Origin: Thamnocephalis sphaerospora
Lineage: Eukaryota > Zoopagomycota > Zoopagomycetes > Zoopagales > Sigmoideomycetaceae
Direction: 5' to 3'
DNA: 25,397 bases
Assembly (NCBI GenBank): GCA_003614735.1
Contig: KZ992628.1
Location: 1-25,397 of the forward strand
In this document: piece by piece, positions 1 to 9,155 of the stretch
Numbering within the stretch: the stretch's first letter is position 1
How the letters are laid out: every line of letters begins with the position of its first letter
Program-made: the position numbers and the translations under genes
Notes under the pieces: generated by a model
What the model saw: only the letters and a program-made list of their open reading frames with translations
What the model was told of the DNA's origin: nothing
Database searches by the model: none

Positions 1-809
1 GTGGCACACAATGCTGGATAACAGGCGTTTGGAGTACAGCAGCCAAGCCCAACGTGCCAGTGTGTTCCACTAGCGGCGAGCATAGCGATACGCTGGCGGT
101 TGGTAAGACGATGCTGCCAAACAGCTGCATGGCAGGTAGCGGAGCGGCGTAGCGGAGAAGGCATGGCGCGCCATGCAGAAGCAAGTCGGAAGCTGGGATG
201 GCGCAGATCCGTGAAAGGGCTACCACACGAGAGCACAGTATAGTGCGCATGCTACCGTCTGACGTAGGCAGCTTAATATGCCTGCTGTGCACATGTGCTA
301 CTTACGGTGCTTGCCTTGCTTGTGTGTGTGTTGCATAGCCCTTTCTGTAACCAGCTGGTGCTCCCAAATAACAAGTATACGCTTTGTTATATCGTGTATA
401 AATACTCGCTATTGTCGCGATGCAGTACAATCATTGCAAGAGTGCACAGTGGTAGAGCAAACGTGTCATATCGTTGTAGCGCAGATTTGGTGTGACGACG
501 GCAAAAGTGGCCGAGATCTGATGGATTGATAGAGAGCATCGCGACTGTACTTTGTATTTCACAAGGTAAACCGTGCCATTTCTCTGATTGTGCTAACAAT
601 GTCGCAGCAGCCACTGCATTACCCAGCAAGAGCCGTGCAAGACTGCGCTGGAGGAGGTACGCGCTAAGACGATGACAGGCGACTGTTTATGAAAAAGAGG
701 CGGCAGGTCGGGAAGCATACAGCGGGCTTGCTGCTGAGGAATCCACGGCAGCAGTGCGACAAGTTGTTGTGTTGCAACATGCGTCAGGCGATGATAGTAC
801 GCCATGCCT
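1..809. other. Left-edge stretch without a recognisable gene
   Basis: I see no supported gene here. The open frames are short (under about 90 codons before the start of the neighbouring gene), have no recognisable motifs, and overlap each other on both strands. No tRNA-like cloverleaf, rRNA segment or transposon end was seen. The right part is probably the 3' flank of the minus-strand kinase-like gene that ends at 810. Confidence 0.5.
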
Positions 810-2225
810 TTACGTTCTCGTATTCGTATCTTGTGTAGATGTACCTGGATTCCATCCATCGTCTGAAGGCGGTATGGTGTGCCACTCGGGCGCCTTTGAC
901 GGCAGCTTCGTCTTGAGCATGTTCCATGTCTTTTCCAGAAACGATTTTTCTCGCTGGTAGTTGAAAAGTCTTGGCGTATCGGATGGAGGAAAGTAATCGA
1001 CATAGCTTCGATTTTTGGGATTGGGCCTCATGATCCAGTACATTGCATACGCCAAGCTTCTGTTCTTTGTCCGGACGTACGGAAACAAATTCAAACCCAT
1101 ATCCGTCACGGTCTTCATCGTGTTCCGTAGCACATCATAGGGCAATGCCACAAGCTGGCCGTGCTGTTTGGAGCGGGTATAGCCGTAGGGAGGCATGCCA
1201 TTCGTCATAAAGTATAGCGTCGCGCCAAGCATCCACGCATCACGCTTGCGCTGATCTACAGACGATTCAAGAAAGTCCTCTGGCGGGGTGAAGCCTGGTG
1301 GCTTGATAATCGATGGCTGCATCGCGTTCGAAACCATCTGCGCCCCCTCAAAGCCTGTAAATATCAGCACGAAATCGCGGGTTTCGGGATTTTCGCCTTC
1401 TGGAAAGACATAGAGACCTGAGCGTAGAGGTGCCCGCAGTATTAGATATCTGAGGTGCTTTCTTGATACAAAGCAGCGCTACTTACTATCTGGTGAAATG
1501 TTGCCATGAATGATGTTGTGCGCATGCATGATGCTGATTGCTGAGCACGCCAGATCAACATAGGTCAGCAGATACGCTAAAACAGATGGCGCCAGCAAAC
1601 ATGCTCACCGTTGGATGCATAGGCGGCGACTTTTGAAATAAACTGATCCTTGTAGTCACCCTTCAGCATTGACGCATACTCCCGTAGACTGTAGCTTTTG
1701 ATTAGCTCCAGAACCAGACAGTGGTAGCTGTTATTCGTCTGGAAGGAGCCCAATATTCTCGGAACTATTGCAAACTCGGTGAATAGAGTAGACTGGCTGA
1801 GCTCCTGTTTGCCGGGTTAGTGTGAATATATATGCGTTTGGCGTGCCCGCGCTGTGTTAGCATACTTGGAGAGCCCTGGATTCAGTGTTGTATCGGTCGA
1901 CATTCGGCGTGCATTTGAGTAGACCGCCATCTTCTTTGTACTTTACCAAGGCAGTGCGTATTCCCGTTTTTCCCTCGGGATACCATTTTTCAATTTCGAG
2001 GTCAGGTTGATTGGGCCAGTCGCCTGCAGCATGCGTAAAGGGCGGTGCCGAACCCTCAGGCGGTGATCCACCATTGGGCAGTACAGTAGGTTGTGTTGTG
2101 TAAGGAGGTGCGGGTGCGTTATCCGATGGCGTAGCAGACTGCGTCGGAACCGCACATGACAGGTGGCTGCTTAGCAGTACTGCAGCAGCCACTGCAAATA
2201 ATGCGTAGGCGGAGGAAAAATGCAT
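810..2225 (-). CDS. Secreted kinase-fold protein, probable pseudokinase (4 exons)
   Basis: Exons in reading order are 2225-1866, 1804-1609, 1540-1487 and 1417-810 (405 aa). Introns of 61, 68 and 69 nt are GT-AG, and the joined frame is open to the stop. Residues 1 to about 25 form a signal peptide (MHFSSAYALF, then an Ala/Leu/Val core ending near SCA). A Pro/Ser/Thr-rich linker follows to about residue 70, then a kinase-like fold. It shows a putative VAIK-type lysine in ALVKYK, a hinge (LVLELIKSYSL), the catalytic-loop equivalent HGN at 197-199 in IIHGNISPDS, an activation-segment PPE, and a subdomain IX-like DAWMLGATLYF. The HRD aspartate is Asn199, the metal-binding Asn is Ser204, and the DFG position reads TGF (224-226). 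Catalysis by the usual mechanism is therefore unlikely. A start 17 codons upstream (2276) is possible but would bury the signal peptide. The exact family is unknown to me. The secretory location is inferred from the N-terminus. Confidence 0.8.
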
Positions 2226-2728
2226 TGCGAGTGAAAGTCGTATCAGCTGCGGCAAGCGTGATGTTGCTTTTATCAAAGTAGGAAATATGCCAGAGTGGAA
2301 GCAGGGATAGAGAGGCAGAAGATCTGCCTATGCCAGGCTAGTAGAAAGCGGAACGATGAATAGAGGCTAGTGGATGTGAAGGCGGGTCTGCTTGCTAGAT
2401 GCCTTTTAAAACAAAGGGGTGCAAACAAGCCATGTGAGCCCGACTCGTTTTATCCAGGCTCGTGTGATCAAAATGAAATATGGAAATACCACGAGCTACG
2501 AGTGGCGTGAGGCCGTGAAATTAGCTCAACTCTAACGTTTGCCAGCGCACAGCACCATGGTCCGGTAGCCAGTGGTCAAGGGCCCGATGTTTTGAATGAA
2601 AACCGGCCCACGATGCTCGTCTCACAGCTGGCCATTCGCCCACGAGGTACACAAGCCATTGCGGCAAAACACAAGGAACCCTTGTAATTTGTTGTCGACA
2701 ATTCATCGCCTACTCACTCGCCCACACA
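2226..2728. promoter_or_regulatory. Divergent upstream region between kinase-like gene and pseudouridine synthase
   Basis: This gene-free stretch of about 500 nt lies between two divergently transcribed starts and must hold both promoters. A TTTTAAAA A/T tract lies near 2403-2410, about 180 nt upstream of the minus-strand start, and could be a TATA-like element. A 61-codon open frame here shows no known motif and I do not call it a gene. Confidence 0.4.
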
Positions 2729-4646
2729 ATGACCGATCGTCCTTGTTCGTGTGCTGGCGCTAACGGTGACGGAGAAGACAGCAAGGATAGCACTATGCAG
2801 ACTGTAGCGCGCAAACATTCGCGCGAGTCTTGTAAAGCGTCAAGTGAGACCCCGGCAGGCGACAACACCGTCCAGCGTCTTTCCTCTGCAAAGGATACAG
2901 AATCTGTTACTGAGCTGGGTGCAATCAGTCGGAAAAGAGCACGACACAGCGCGCAACAGGCTGGACGCAAAGTGCAAGCTGAGCCGGCGGTAAAGCCGGA
3001 ATTCTACGTGGAGCAAGGCGGGTTGTTGGCCTGGTGTGCACGCGCCACCCATGACAGAACCGCTAACGCGGCGTGCTGCTGATGCGTAGGGCTGCGTCGA
3101 GTGCGCCCGTATCACTACGTTTTCCGTACATTTGCCAAAGGGCGCTGGCTGGGCCGCACCGTGCTGGACGTATTCTCGCGCGAGTTTCGCGACCGACCGG
3201 CCAGCTACTACGTAGGTAGCCCATATTTATGTTTCCGACGTAGCTCACCATGATATGCGGCGGCTTTCAACACAGCAAAAAGCAATCGAGTCGGGTGTCA
3301 TCACGATCAATGACCAACATGTAGCATGCGACACGATTGTGCGCAACTCGGACATGCTCGCCCACCGGATGCATCGACACGAGCCGCCTGTTGCCGCGGA
3401 CGAGATTGAAATTATTGCGCGCACCGACGACATGCTTGCCATCAATAAGCCTGCAAGTATCCCGGTGGGTTTTTGAACGTAACAGCAATGGCGGAGAGTT
3501 TATCTAGTGTGCTGACGGCAATAGTAACCTATGCAGGTGCATCCCGCTGGTCGGTAGGTTACATGGCCCTTTCCGGTCACGAAACGGCTAATACTGGAGT
3601 TGTACGGCAGATATCATTACAACACGGTGCTGGGCATTTTGGAAAATCAACTGGGCGTAGAGCAGCTGTTCCGTACGTTTGCACACTGCCTAGCGATGAT
3701 GTGCATATGACAAAAGTCGCGCTGACCAGCTACAACAGCGGCCAACCGGTTGGACCGCCTTACATCTGGTCTAATGCTGATTGCCTTGAACAAGCACCGT
3801 GCCAAGCAGCTGGAGCAGTCACTGCGCGAGCGACGCGTGCAAAAGGAGTACATCTGCCGTGTGCTGGGCGAATTTCCCACGTAAGAACCCTCGCAAACGC
3901 TTCGCTCATCGGCTGCAATGACTGATGTGCTGCGATACGATTGCTATAGCGAAAGGGTCACTTGTAGCGAGCCAATCCTAGTAGTATCGCACAAGCTTGG
4001 TTTGAACGCTGTACGTCCAATTGAAGACGGCGGGCGTGAGTGCGAGACAGCATTCGAGCGCATCAGCTACAACGGACGCACCAGCGTTGTGAAATGTATC
4101 CTTTGAGCGAAAGCAAGGGTGTAGCCATCCGATCAGCCATACTAGCCTCTTGACATTCGTGCTATTCCCGCAGGCTTCCCAAAGACCGGCCGCACGCATC
4201 AGATCCGTGTACATCTCCAGCATCTTGGTCACCCCATTGCTAACGATCCTCTTTACGCAAACCCGCACATTCGTGCAGTGCTACTGGCGCGAGGCACTAC
4301 CAAGCCGGCTGACGGTGAGGACGCTGCAAAGACGTGCACCCCGAGCACGGCAGACGCCATGGAACGCCTTCTTCAAGAAGCAAACGAGCGTGACGAAGCG
4401 GCCGATGCACAAGCAGCGCATCGCTGCGACGAATGCCAGCAGCCAATTCTTCCAGACCCCACCTCGGATCAGCTTTGCATCTGGTTACACGCAGCTGTAT
4501 ATGCAGGCGAGACGGCCGGCGAGCACTGGCGCTATACAACGCGCATGCCAACATGGGCAGCGGACGACTTTGATGGCGATCATGCAGCAGTGAAGGCTGC
4601 CAACGCGTCGCCACAAGACGCACGAGCGCCCAAACATACATCCTAA
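2729..4646 (+). CDS. PUS9: tRNA pseudouridine synthase, RluA/Pus9 type (8 exons)
   Basis: Exons are 2729-3017, 3090-3211, 3276-3464, 3537-3553, 3611-3672, 3739-3880, 3950-4095 and 4174-4646, encoding 479 aa. The splice joins restore an uninterrupted RluA-family sequence. It has an S4-like segment in the first third ([27 protein letters not shown], then GVITIND), the conserved MHRHEPPV, and the catalytic motif [10 protein letters not shown] with Asp232. [25 protein letters not shown] marks the C-terminal part of the fold. Family members of this layout (yeast Pus9 and the synthase half of Rib2) isomerise U32 in cytosolic or mitochondrial tRNAs. No deaminase domain is fused at the C-terminus, which favours Pus9 over Rib2. 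The N-terminal 90 residues are low-complexity and hydrophilic. The first intron (3018-3089) starts with GC rather than GT, and exon 4 is only 17 nt. The gene converges on the snapin-like gene. Confidence 0.92.
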
Positions 4647-4751
4647 AGCAATGACTGATGATGTGCCAATGTTGCTTACAAAATAACATGCTGCATTGCG
4701 GCGTTTGCAAAGCATTGTCCGTATACACTCGGCCCTTATCAACAAGCAAAC

Positions 4752-5408
4752 TTAGACTGCACCCGTCGCCTGGTCGCCTGCTGCCTGGGCTTCGGTGCGG
4801 CGCTCTGTATTGCGGGACGATAGCAGAGTACACATACGATCCAGACGTTCCTGTACGCGTAACAGCATGCTGTTCACCGATGTAAGCTTTTTGCGCGCAT
4901 GCTCCAGCTGTTCCAGCGGATCCTTGAGATCGGGAGGCTTGGCTGCATCGGCATACCGGCGCAGCTCTGCCATTCAGGTCAGAGCACCCGTGTCACAGTT
5001 GGTTAGCCAAAGGATACGCAAACAGGTTGTGTCTGTCGGCTGCTTACCCGTTCGAATGCGCTTCACTTCCTGCTGTAACTCATCCTGGCTTTGCCGGAGA
5101 GCAGCTGCTCGCTCTTCAAACTCCAGCATCACCTTGACAAGACCGGAGAGCAAAGCATCCTTCACGACCGCATGCGCAACCGCACCAGATTCCGGCGCTT
5201 GTTCCGTCCAGACTGGCCCAGGCGGCACCACGGCTGGCCGCCCTTCTGAACTGGCACGCATGTGCGAGGTTACGCCCGCAGTGTCCCGTCGCAATGAAGG
5301 AGACTCGGGCGTAGACAGCGACGTAGTAGGCGAAGCCGGGTGTGTGGAAAGTATGCGCTCGACGACAGGCGGGGAGCGTGTCCGCGGGTTGGACGGTTCG
5401 CGGTACAT
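4752..5408 (-). CDS. SNAPIN: Snapin-like BLOC-1 subunit (2 exons)
   Basis: Exons are 5408-5048 and 4966-4752, with an 81-nt GT-AG intron carrying a GGCTAACC branch site, giving 191 aa. The C-terminal 100 residues match the snapin layout: a first helix around LRQSQDELQQEVKRI, then KDPLEQLEHARKKLTSVNS and RVQERLDRM, all coiled-coil. In animals snapin is a BLOC-1 subunit acting in endosomal and lysosome-related traffic, and fungi keep a reduced BLOC-1. The N-terminal 70 residues are Pro/Ser-rich, predicted disordered, and absent from the 136-residue human protein. The ATG at 5408 is the first in frame. The hydrophobic stretch upstream has no ATG start and is probably untranslated. The gene converges on the pseudouridine synthase (105 nt between stops) and lies 117 nt downstream of quinone reductase A on the same strand. 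Confidence 0.75.
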
Positions 5409-5525
5409 GGGCGAGAATGAGACGGCACAGCTGGTAAGAAGCGGTAAAAGTGACAGCGATAACGGTAAAAGCACGAGCAGCAAGGTGCGGGGTTTATTAC
5501 TTTACAAACACCAGCGCGCAAGTCA

Positions 5526-6170
5526 TTACTGCTGCTGCTGCGCAAGCGCCCTTTCGCCCAGCACGCGGACGAGCACCTGTCTGGCAAAGTATTCGCCCTG
5601 CGCCTCAGCAACCTCCAGCTCCAGCTTGCTCGGGCTTTCGTCCGTGACGTCGGCGATGGCGCCAGCGCCGTACGGGCTGCCGCCAATCGGCTCGGTGGTC
5701 TTTTGCAGGTTGGGATGGCCGTAGCCAAACGGCACATACTGCAGGCCATGGTGGGCAAAGAACGGCAGAATGGTCAAAGCAGTGGTTTCCTGTCCACCGT
5801 GCTGCGTGTTGGTAGAGAAGAAGGTGCCGGCCTGCTTGCCACGCAGAGCACCCGAGGCCCATTGTTTGCCGGTTGAGTCCAAGAACGTCTTGATCTGCGC
5901 TGGCACGATACCGAAGCGCGTCGGAAAACCAAAGAGAATGCCATCAGCCTTCTCCAGATCGTCGGCCGCAATCACCGGCACATCGGCTGCCTTGGGCGCG
6001 GCGTGCATCTTGGCCAGCACTTCTTCGGGGAGCGTCTCAGCTACTTGGAATAGCTTGACGTCGACACCGGCGATGCGCTTTGCGCCACGTTCAATGGCAT
6101 CGGCAAGTTTCTTGACGTGTTGATACGTCGAATAGTAGACAATGTACACTTGAGCGGCGCCGGCAGTCAT
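5526..6170 (-). CDS. PST2: NAD(P)H:quinone oxidoreductase, WrbA/Pst2 type, copy A
   Basis: Single exon, 214 aa, a flavodoxin-like fold that binds FMN. Proteins of the WrbA/Pst2/Ycp4 family reduce quinones by two electrons and protect against redox cycling. Visible family marks are VYIVYYSTYQHV at the start (phosphate-binding strand-loop), PTRFG, STNTQHGGQETT and GGSPYGAG, and the length is typical. I chose the ATG at 6170. An in-frame ATG 8 codons upstream (6194) adds only MRNRSDFT. The C-terminus ends in four Gln. A TATA-like box (6283-6289) and a perfect dyad (6350-6367) lie upstream. A second, clearly diverged copy sits at 14696-15358 on the other strand. In Saccharomyces, members of this family are stress-induced and partly eisosome-associated, so a stress role is expected here but not shown. 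Confidence 0.93.
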   Translation of the reverse strand: MTAGAAQVYIVYYSTYQHVKKLADAIERGAKRIAGVDVKLFQVAETLPEEVLAKMHAAPKAADVPVIAADDLEKADGILFGFPTRFGIVPAQIKTFLDSTGKQWASGALRGKQAGTFFSTNTQHGGQETTALTILPFFAHHGLQYVPFGYGHPNLQKTTEPIGGSPYGAGAIADVTDESPSKLELEVAEAQGEYFARQVLVRVLGERALAQQQQ

Positions 6171-6282
6171 GGTGAAGTCTGAACGGTTGCGCAAAGGGCG
6201 ACGGTGGTAGCTGAAGAGGGCGGTAGAGTTGGATAGGTGAGCTGATGGCGCTGATAAGCATATGGCGCACCGCGTGTCCTGC

Positions 6283-6289
6283 TTTTATA
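6283..6289 (-). promoter_or_regulatory. TATA-like box of quinone reductase A
   Basis: Minus-strand TATAAAA, 113 nt upstream of the ATG at 6170. The sequence and distance fit a fungal TATA element. No transcript start is known from the sequence alone. Confidence 0.5.
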
Positions 6290-6349
6290 GCGTATCGCGC
6301 GTACAGGACGCACTGATGCCTTTGTGCGGATTATTCACGCAAGGTGACG

Positions 6350-6367
6350 TGACAAATTCGTTTGTCA
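6350..6367. promoter_or_regulatory. Perfect 7-bp dyad, possible transcription-factor site
   Basis: TGACAAATTCGTTTGTCA has perfect 7-bp inverted arms (TGACAAA/TTTGTCA) around a TTCG spacer. It lies about 61 nt upstream of the TATA-like box of the quinone reductase gene. A partly overlapping TGACGTGAC, close to bZIP/CRE half-sites, begins at 6345. A dimeric stress regulator is plausible, but the binding protein is unknown. Confidence 0.35.
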
Positions 6368-6761
6368 GCACCGACGAACTTGACCGAAAAAGGTCTTGCT
6401 GGATTTGACTTTGCAGTCAGCGTCATTCCGCTGTAAGATTACGCCACCACGCTCCACACAAGCACGAATAGCCTCAAGGTCGTACACCTGTATGAAGCTC
6501 ACCGCCACTAGTAGCACAGGCTGGATATCAGATGCGCATGCGACGCTGATACCGCAATGCTGACCGAGTCAAAGCACAGTGTATAGTCGACCCGCAATAC
6601 CAGCCATATGCGCGTGTGGCGACCATTTGCCGCTGATCGTGTAAAAACAAATTGTATGATGCCAACAACACTGAGTATGCGCAGTACACAGCACCGGTGC
6701 TGCGGCCGCCAAGGGCACTACATATGCGCTCGTGCGTGTATTTACTTGAAATCTCTATTAT

Positions 6762-8485
6762 CTACGATTTAAAGATGGAGGATAGTTTGGTCTTGAATGC
6801 GCCCCAGGTACCCTTTCCTCGGCTCAGCGTTTCGGTGCCGGTGGGGTAGATGGCGCGTACGATGCCGCCGGAAAGTATTTCTAGCGCGGCCTGTTGGCCC
6901 ATGTACGCCTGCGAAATGCCAACATCGATGACGAAGAAGCGGTTGTTGCATCGTGAAAGAACACGACCGTTGTTTTGCAAGGTATGCCCAACAACCATCC
7001 GTTCGACATTCATAATGTTCAAAGCTTGGCGTAGGGTCCTGCAGGCTATCTCCTCCGGGTCCTTTGCATATCCACGATACCACGCCGGTCCTTCGATGCC
7101 AAGGACAGGCGGTGTTTCCATGCGCATATAAGAATTCGGACCAACGGCATATCTGCGCAGCTGATCTGCGGCCTGAAGGTTGATGTGGTGCAGATTAGGG
7201 GCCGACCATTCTGGGGTAATGCCGCCGTGTGCAAACACCGTGTCGCCGACTTGATGCACCAGGGGTACATTATAGAGTCGCCGGCCAAAGCGACCGGAAC
7301 GGCTAAAGTCCAGTGCGCGCTTAGCCGCAGATGCAAATCCCGGCTCATTGGGGCTGACATAGCGCAGATCGCCAGCAAGATTCATGATCTCGTGGTTGCC
7401 CAGAACTTGAATGACCTGCGCACGTGCAATCAAGCGATTAGTGCACAAGGCAAGATATACTGATAACATGTGCTGCTTACCCGGCCACCAACTTCGTACG
7501 CTTCTTTGATCAAGCGCGGGAACAGCTCCAGTAGCTCAACGGTGTCTTCACCGCGGTCGATGAGATCGCCCTGTCGGCAAACAGTGTGTTAGACGAGAGA
7601 GACAGTCGACACTTCACTCGTGGCTCAGCTCACCGTCTGGACAAGAATGGTATTGTTGCCGCCGGCCCACTTGTCTTCTTTGTCGATAACACCGGCCATG
7701 CGCAAGACGTTGAGCGTCGATTTCAGGTCGCCGTGCAGATCACCGACAGCCACGATGCGGCGCTTGCCCAATGCATCTGCCGATCGGAAAGTCTTGTGCT
7801 TCGGATCTTCGTATTGAGGCGCACTTTCTGTGGCTTTCTGCATTTCAGCGGTATCCCAGCACTGTGCATGGAAAATGGGATCAGCGTGCGGCCGTGCACC
7901 GCCGTCGTCGCCCACGCGAATCTGCAGGCCCTGTTCGACATTCACTGTTTCAAACGCGCCTAGCGTGGCTAGATCCGGGTAAAATAGCTGGTCTGGCACA
8001 AAACGGCTGCCGCCTGCAGCAATAATGAGTGGCGTTTCGTAACCGTATCGCAACGCCATGTTCCAAAAGGTGAGTTCCGACTCTGATATGTTGGTGTCAA
8101 TCAAAAGCTTGGCTAGACGCTCCCAAATGCTGCGCGGAGTTACAATCTGGCAAGTCTGCGCACGTTTTGTCGTGCACAAGGAGCGCAATGTGATCTCTTT
8201 GGCCGGCGGTATGGAAGGCCGTGCATCCAGCACAATACCCTGCCCAAGTGCAGTGATTCCGGAGGCAATCTTCTTGCTACCGTCATTGCAGCGATGCAGG
8301 TACCCCAGCACCACACTGTCTACGGGTTTTGGCGGCAAAGTGTTCAGCAGGCTCCTATGGTTCCAGCGCACCTCGTTGGCACTAGGCAGACTGGGCAGGT
8401 TTTCTTGATATGTGACCGGTATCGCGCATTTTACCAGGGATGCCAGTTGAGCCAGCACTAGCGCGGCAGTATAGAGGTATTTCAT
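6762..8485 (-). CDS. Secreted Shewanella-like PPP-family phosphatase, copy A (3 exons)
   Basis: Exons are 8485-7634, 7570-7481 and 7415-6762, with introns of 63 and 65 nt, giving 531 aa. Residues 1 to about 20 are a signal peptide (MKYLYTAALVLAQLASLVKC). Residues 21-240 are a region I do not recognise, shared with copy B (conserved IPVTY, QTCQI, RSIWxR, FWNxALRYGY, GDDGGARPH). The catalytic domain then has all PPP metal-site motifs: GDLHGD from 248, GDLIDRG at 285-291, GNHE at 320-323, HGG with His377, and VVGHT with His458. The spacing and the wording VQTGDxIDRG fit the bacterial-like Shewanella-type (Shelph) branch rather than calcineurin or PP1/PP2A. It should be a metal-dependent phosphoprotein phosphatase, although small-molecule substrates cannot be excluded. 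The ATG at 8485 was chosen because it starts the signal peptide. A frame open further upstream lacks that feature. Part of the gene is nearly identical to copy B. Confidence 0.88.
7345..7823. repeat. Near-identical duplicate tract, left copy (partner 12726-13204)
   Basis: Read side by side with the right copy, 7345-7726 is identical over 382 nt. Three differences follow (7727, 7730, 7742), then 81 identical nt to 7823. The offset is a constant 5381 and there are no indels. The tract spans the end of exon 1, both introns, exon 2 and the start of exon 3 of phosphatase A, while flanking exon sequence is clearly diverged. Confidence 0.92.
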
Positions 8486-9155
8486 GGGTGCAGTGGTGCT
8501 ACAGTGGTGGACGTAAGGAATGTATCGGTCAACAGTGATGGTGAGCACTTGAATGAGAGAGGCGATGCACGCCTTTATGCATCACCTGAACTAAGCACGT
8601 TGAAATGGTGCACATGGACATTGCGGGGATCCGGATGGGTTTCACGAGCACGAGGAAAACGATTTTGGACACGTCAAGCTGCCAATGGATCATGTGTCTT
8701 GGCGCAGCACAATGTCGGACGACTGGCAGCCACACGTCAAGGCCATCCATGCTCTCATCGCATTTGACGCGGTCTCAGTCGTGCATACCACGCTTTAGCA
8801 GCAGCGGTGGGGTTTGCGGGTTGCCGACTGCGGCCCATAGCGTGAATGGCTGGTTAGGCAGCGCACATGGATTAGCCACATCAGCACAACAAGCCGTATA
8901 CTATTATAGAAGTCGATTGCTGTGGACGATGTGAAACGCACGTTGTTTTCGATGCTAGAAAGTGCTGGGCAGCGTGCAGTCACTTTCGACACCAATTTCG
9001 GTCATTGCTCCAAACGTATTTCATCAGTCAAGACGAGCACCTGTATGCTGTTCTAGCAAACCGTATTTGGGCAGAATCAGATGGCCAATCATGTCTATTT
9101 ACATATATACATGGCGCAGAGTGCAGAGCAAACAGAATGTGGCTTGCCCGTCGGA
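8486..9155. promoter_or_regulatory. Upstream region of phosphatase A / 3' flank of permease
   Basis: About 670 nt without a supported gene. Several short open frames occur on both strands, none with recognisable motifs. A GCATAAAGG element near 8571-8579 on the minus strand is a weak TATA candidate for phosphatase A. Confidence 0.4.

Larger units (their letters stand above)
6171..6761. promoter_or_regulatory. Upstream region of quinone reductase A / 3' flank of phosphatase A
   Basis: This stretch of about 590 nt has no convincing gene. It holds the TATA-like box and the dyad listed separately, and on its right the 3' end of phosphatase A. The remaining sequence shows nothing I can name. Confidence 0.5.

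Noticed and set aside
278-529. Cys-rich 83-codon open frame near the left edge
   Set aside because: No family motif, an overlapping alternative frame of similar quality, and no signal-peptide cleavage pattern that I trust.
1577-1608. Alternative 32-nt intron in the kinase-like gene (acceptor TTTTAG)
   Set aside because: It is also in frame, but it is far shorter than all other introns here and gives a less natural spacing before the HGN loop. The 68-nt version with a CTGAC branch site was preferred. Only cDNA can settle it.
4795-5724. 309-codon plus-strand open frame opposite the snapin-like gene and quinone reductase A
   Set aside because: It spans two supported minus-strand genes and an intron, is rich in Ser/Arg as expected for a shadow frame, and has no recognisable motif.
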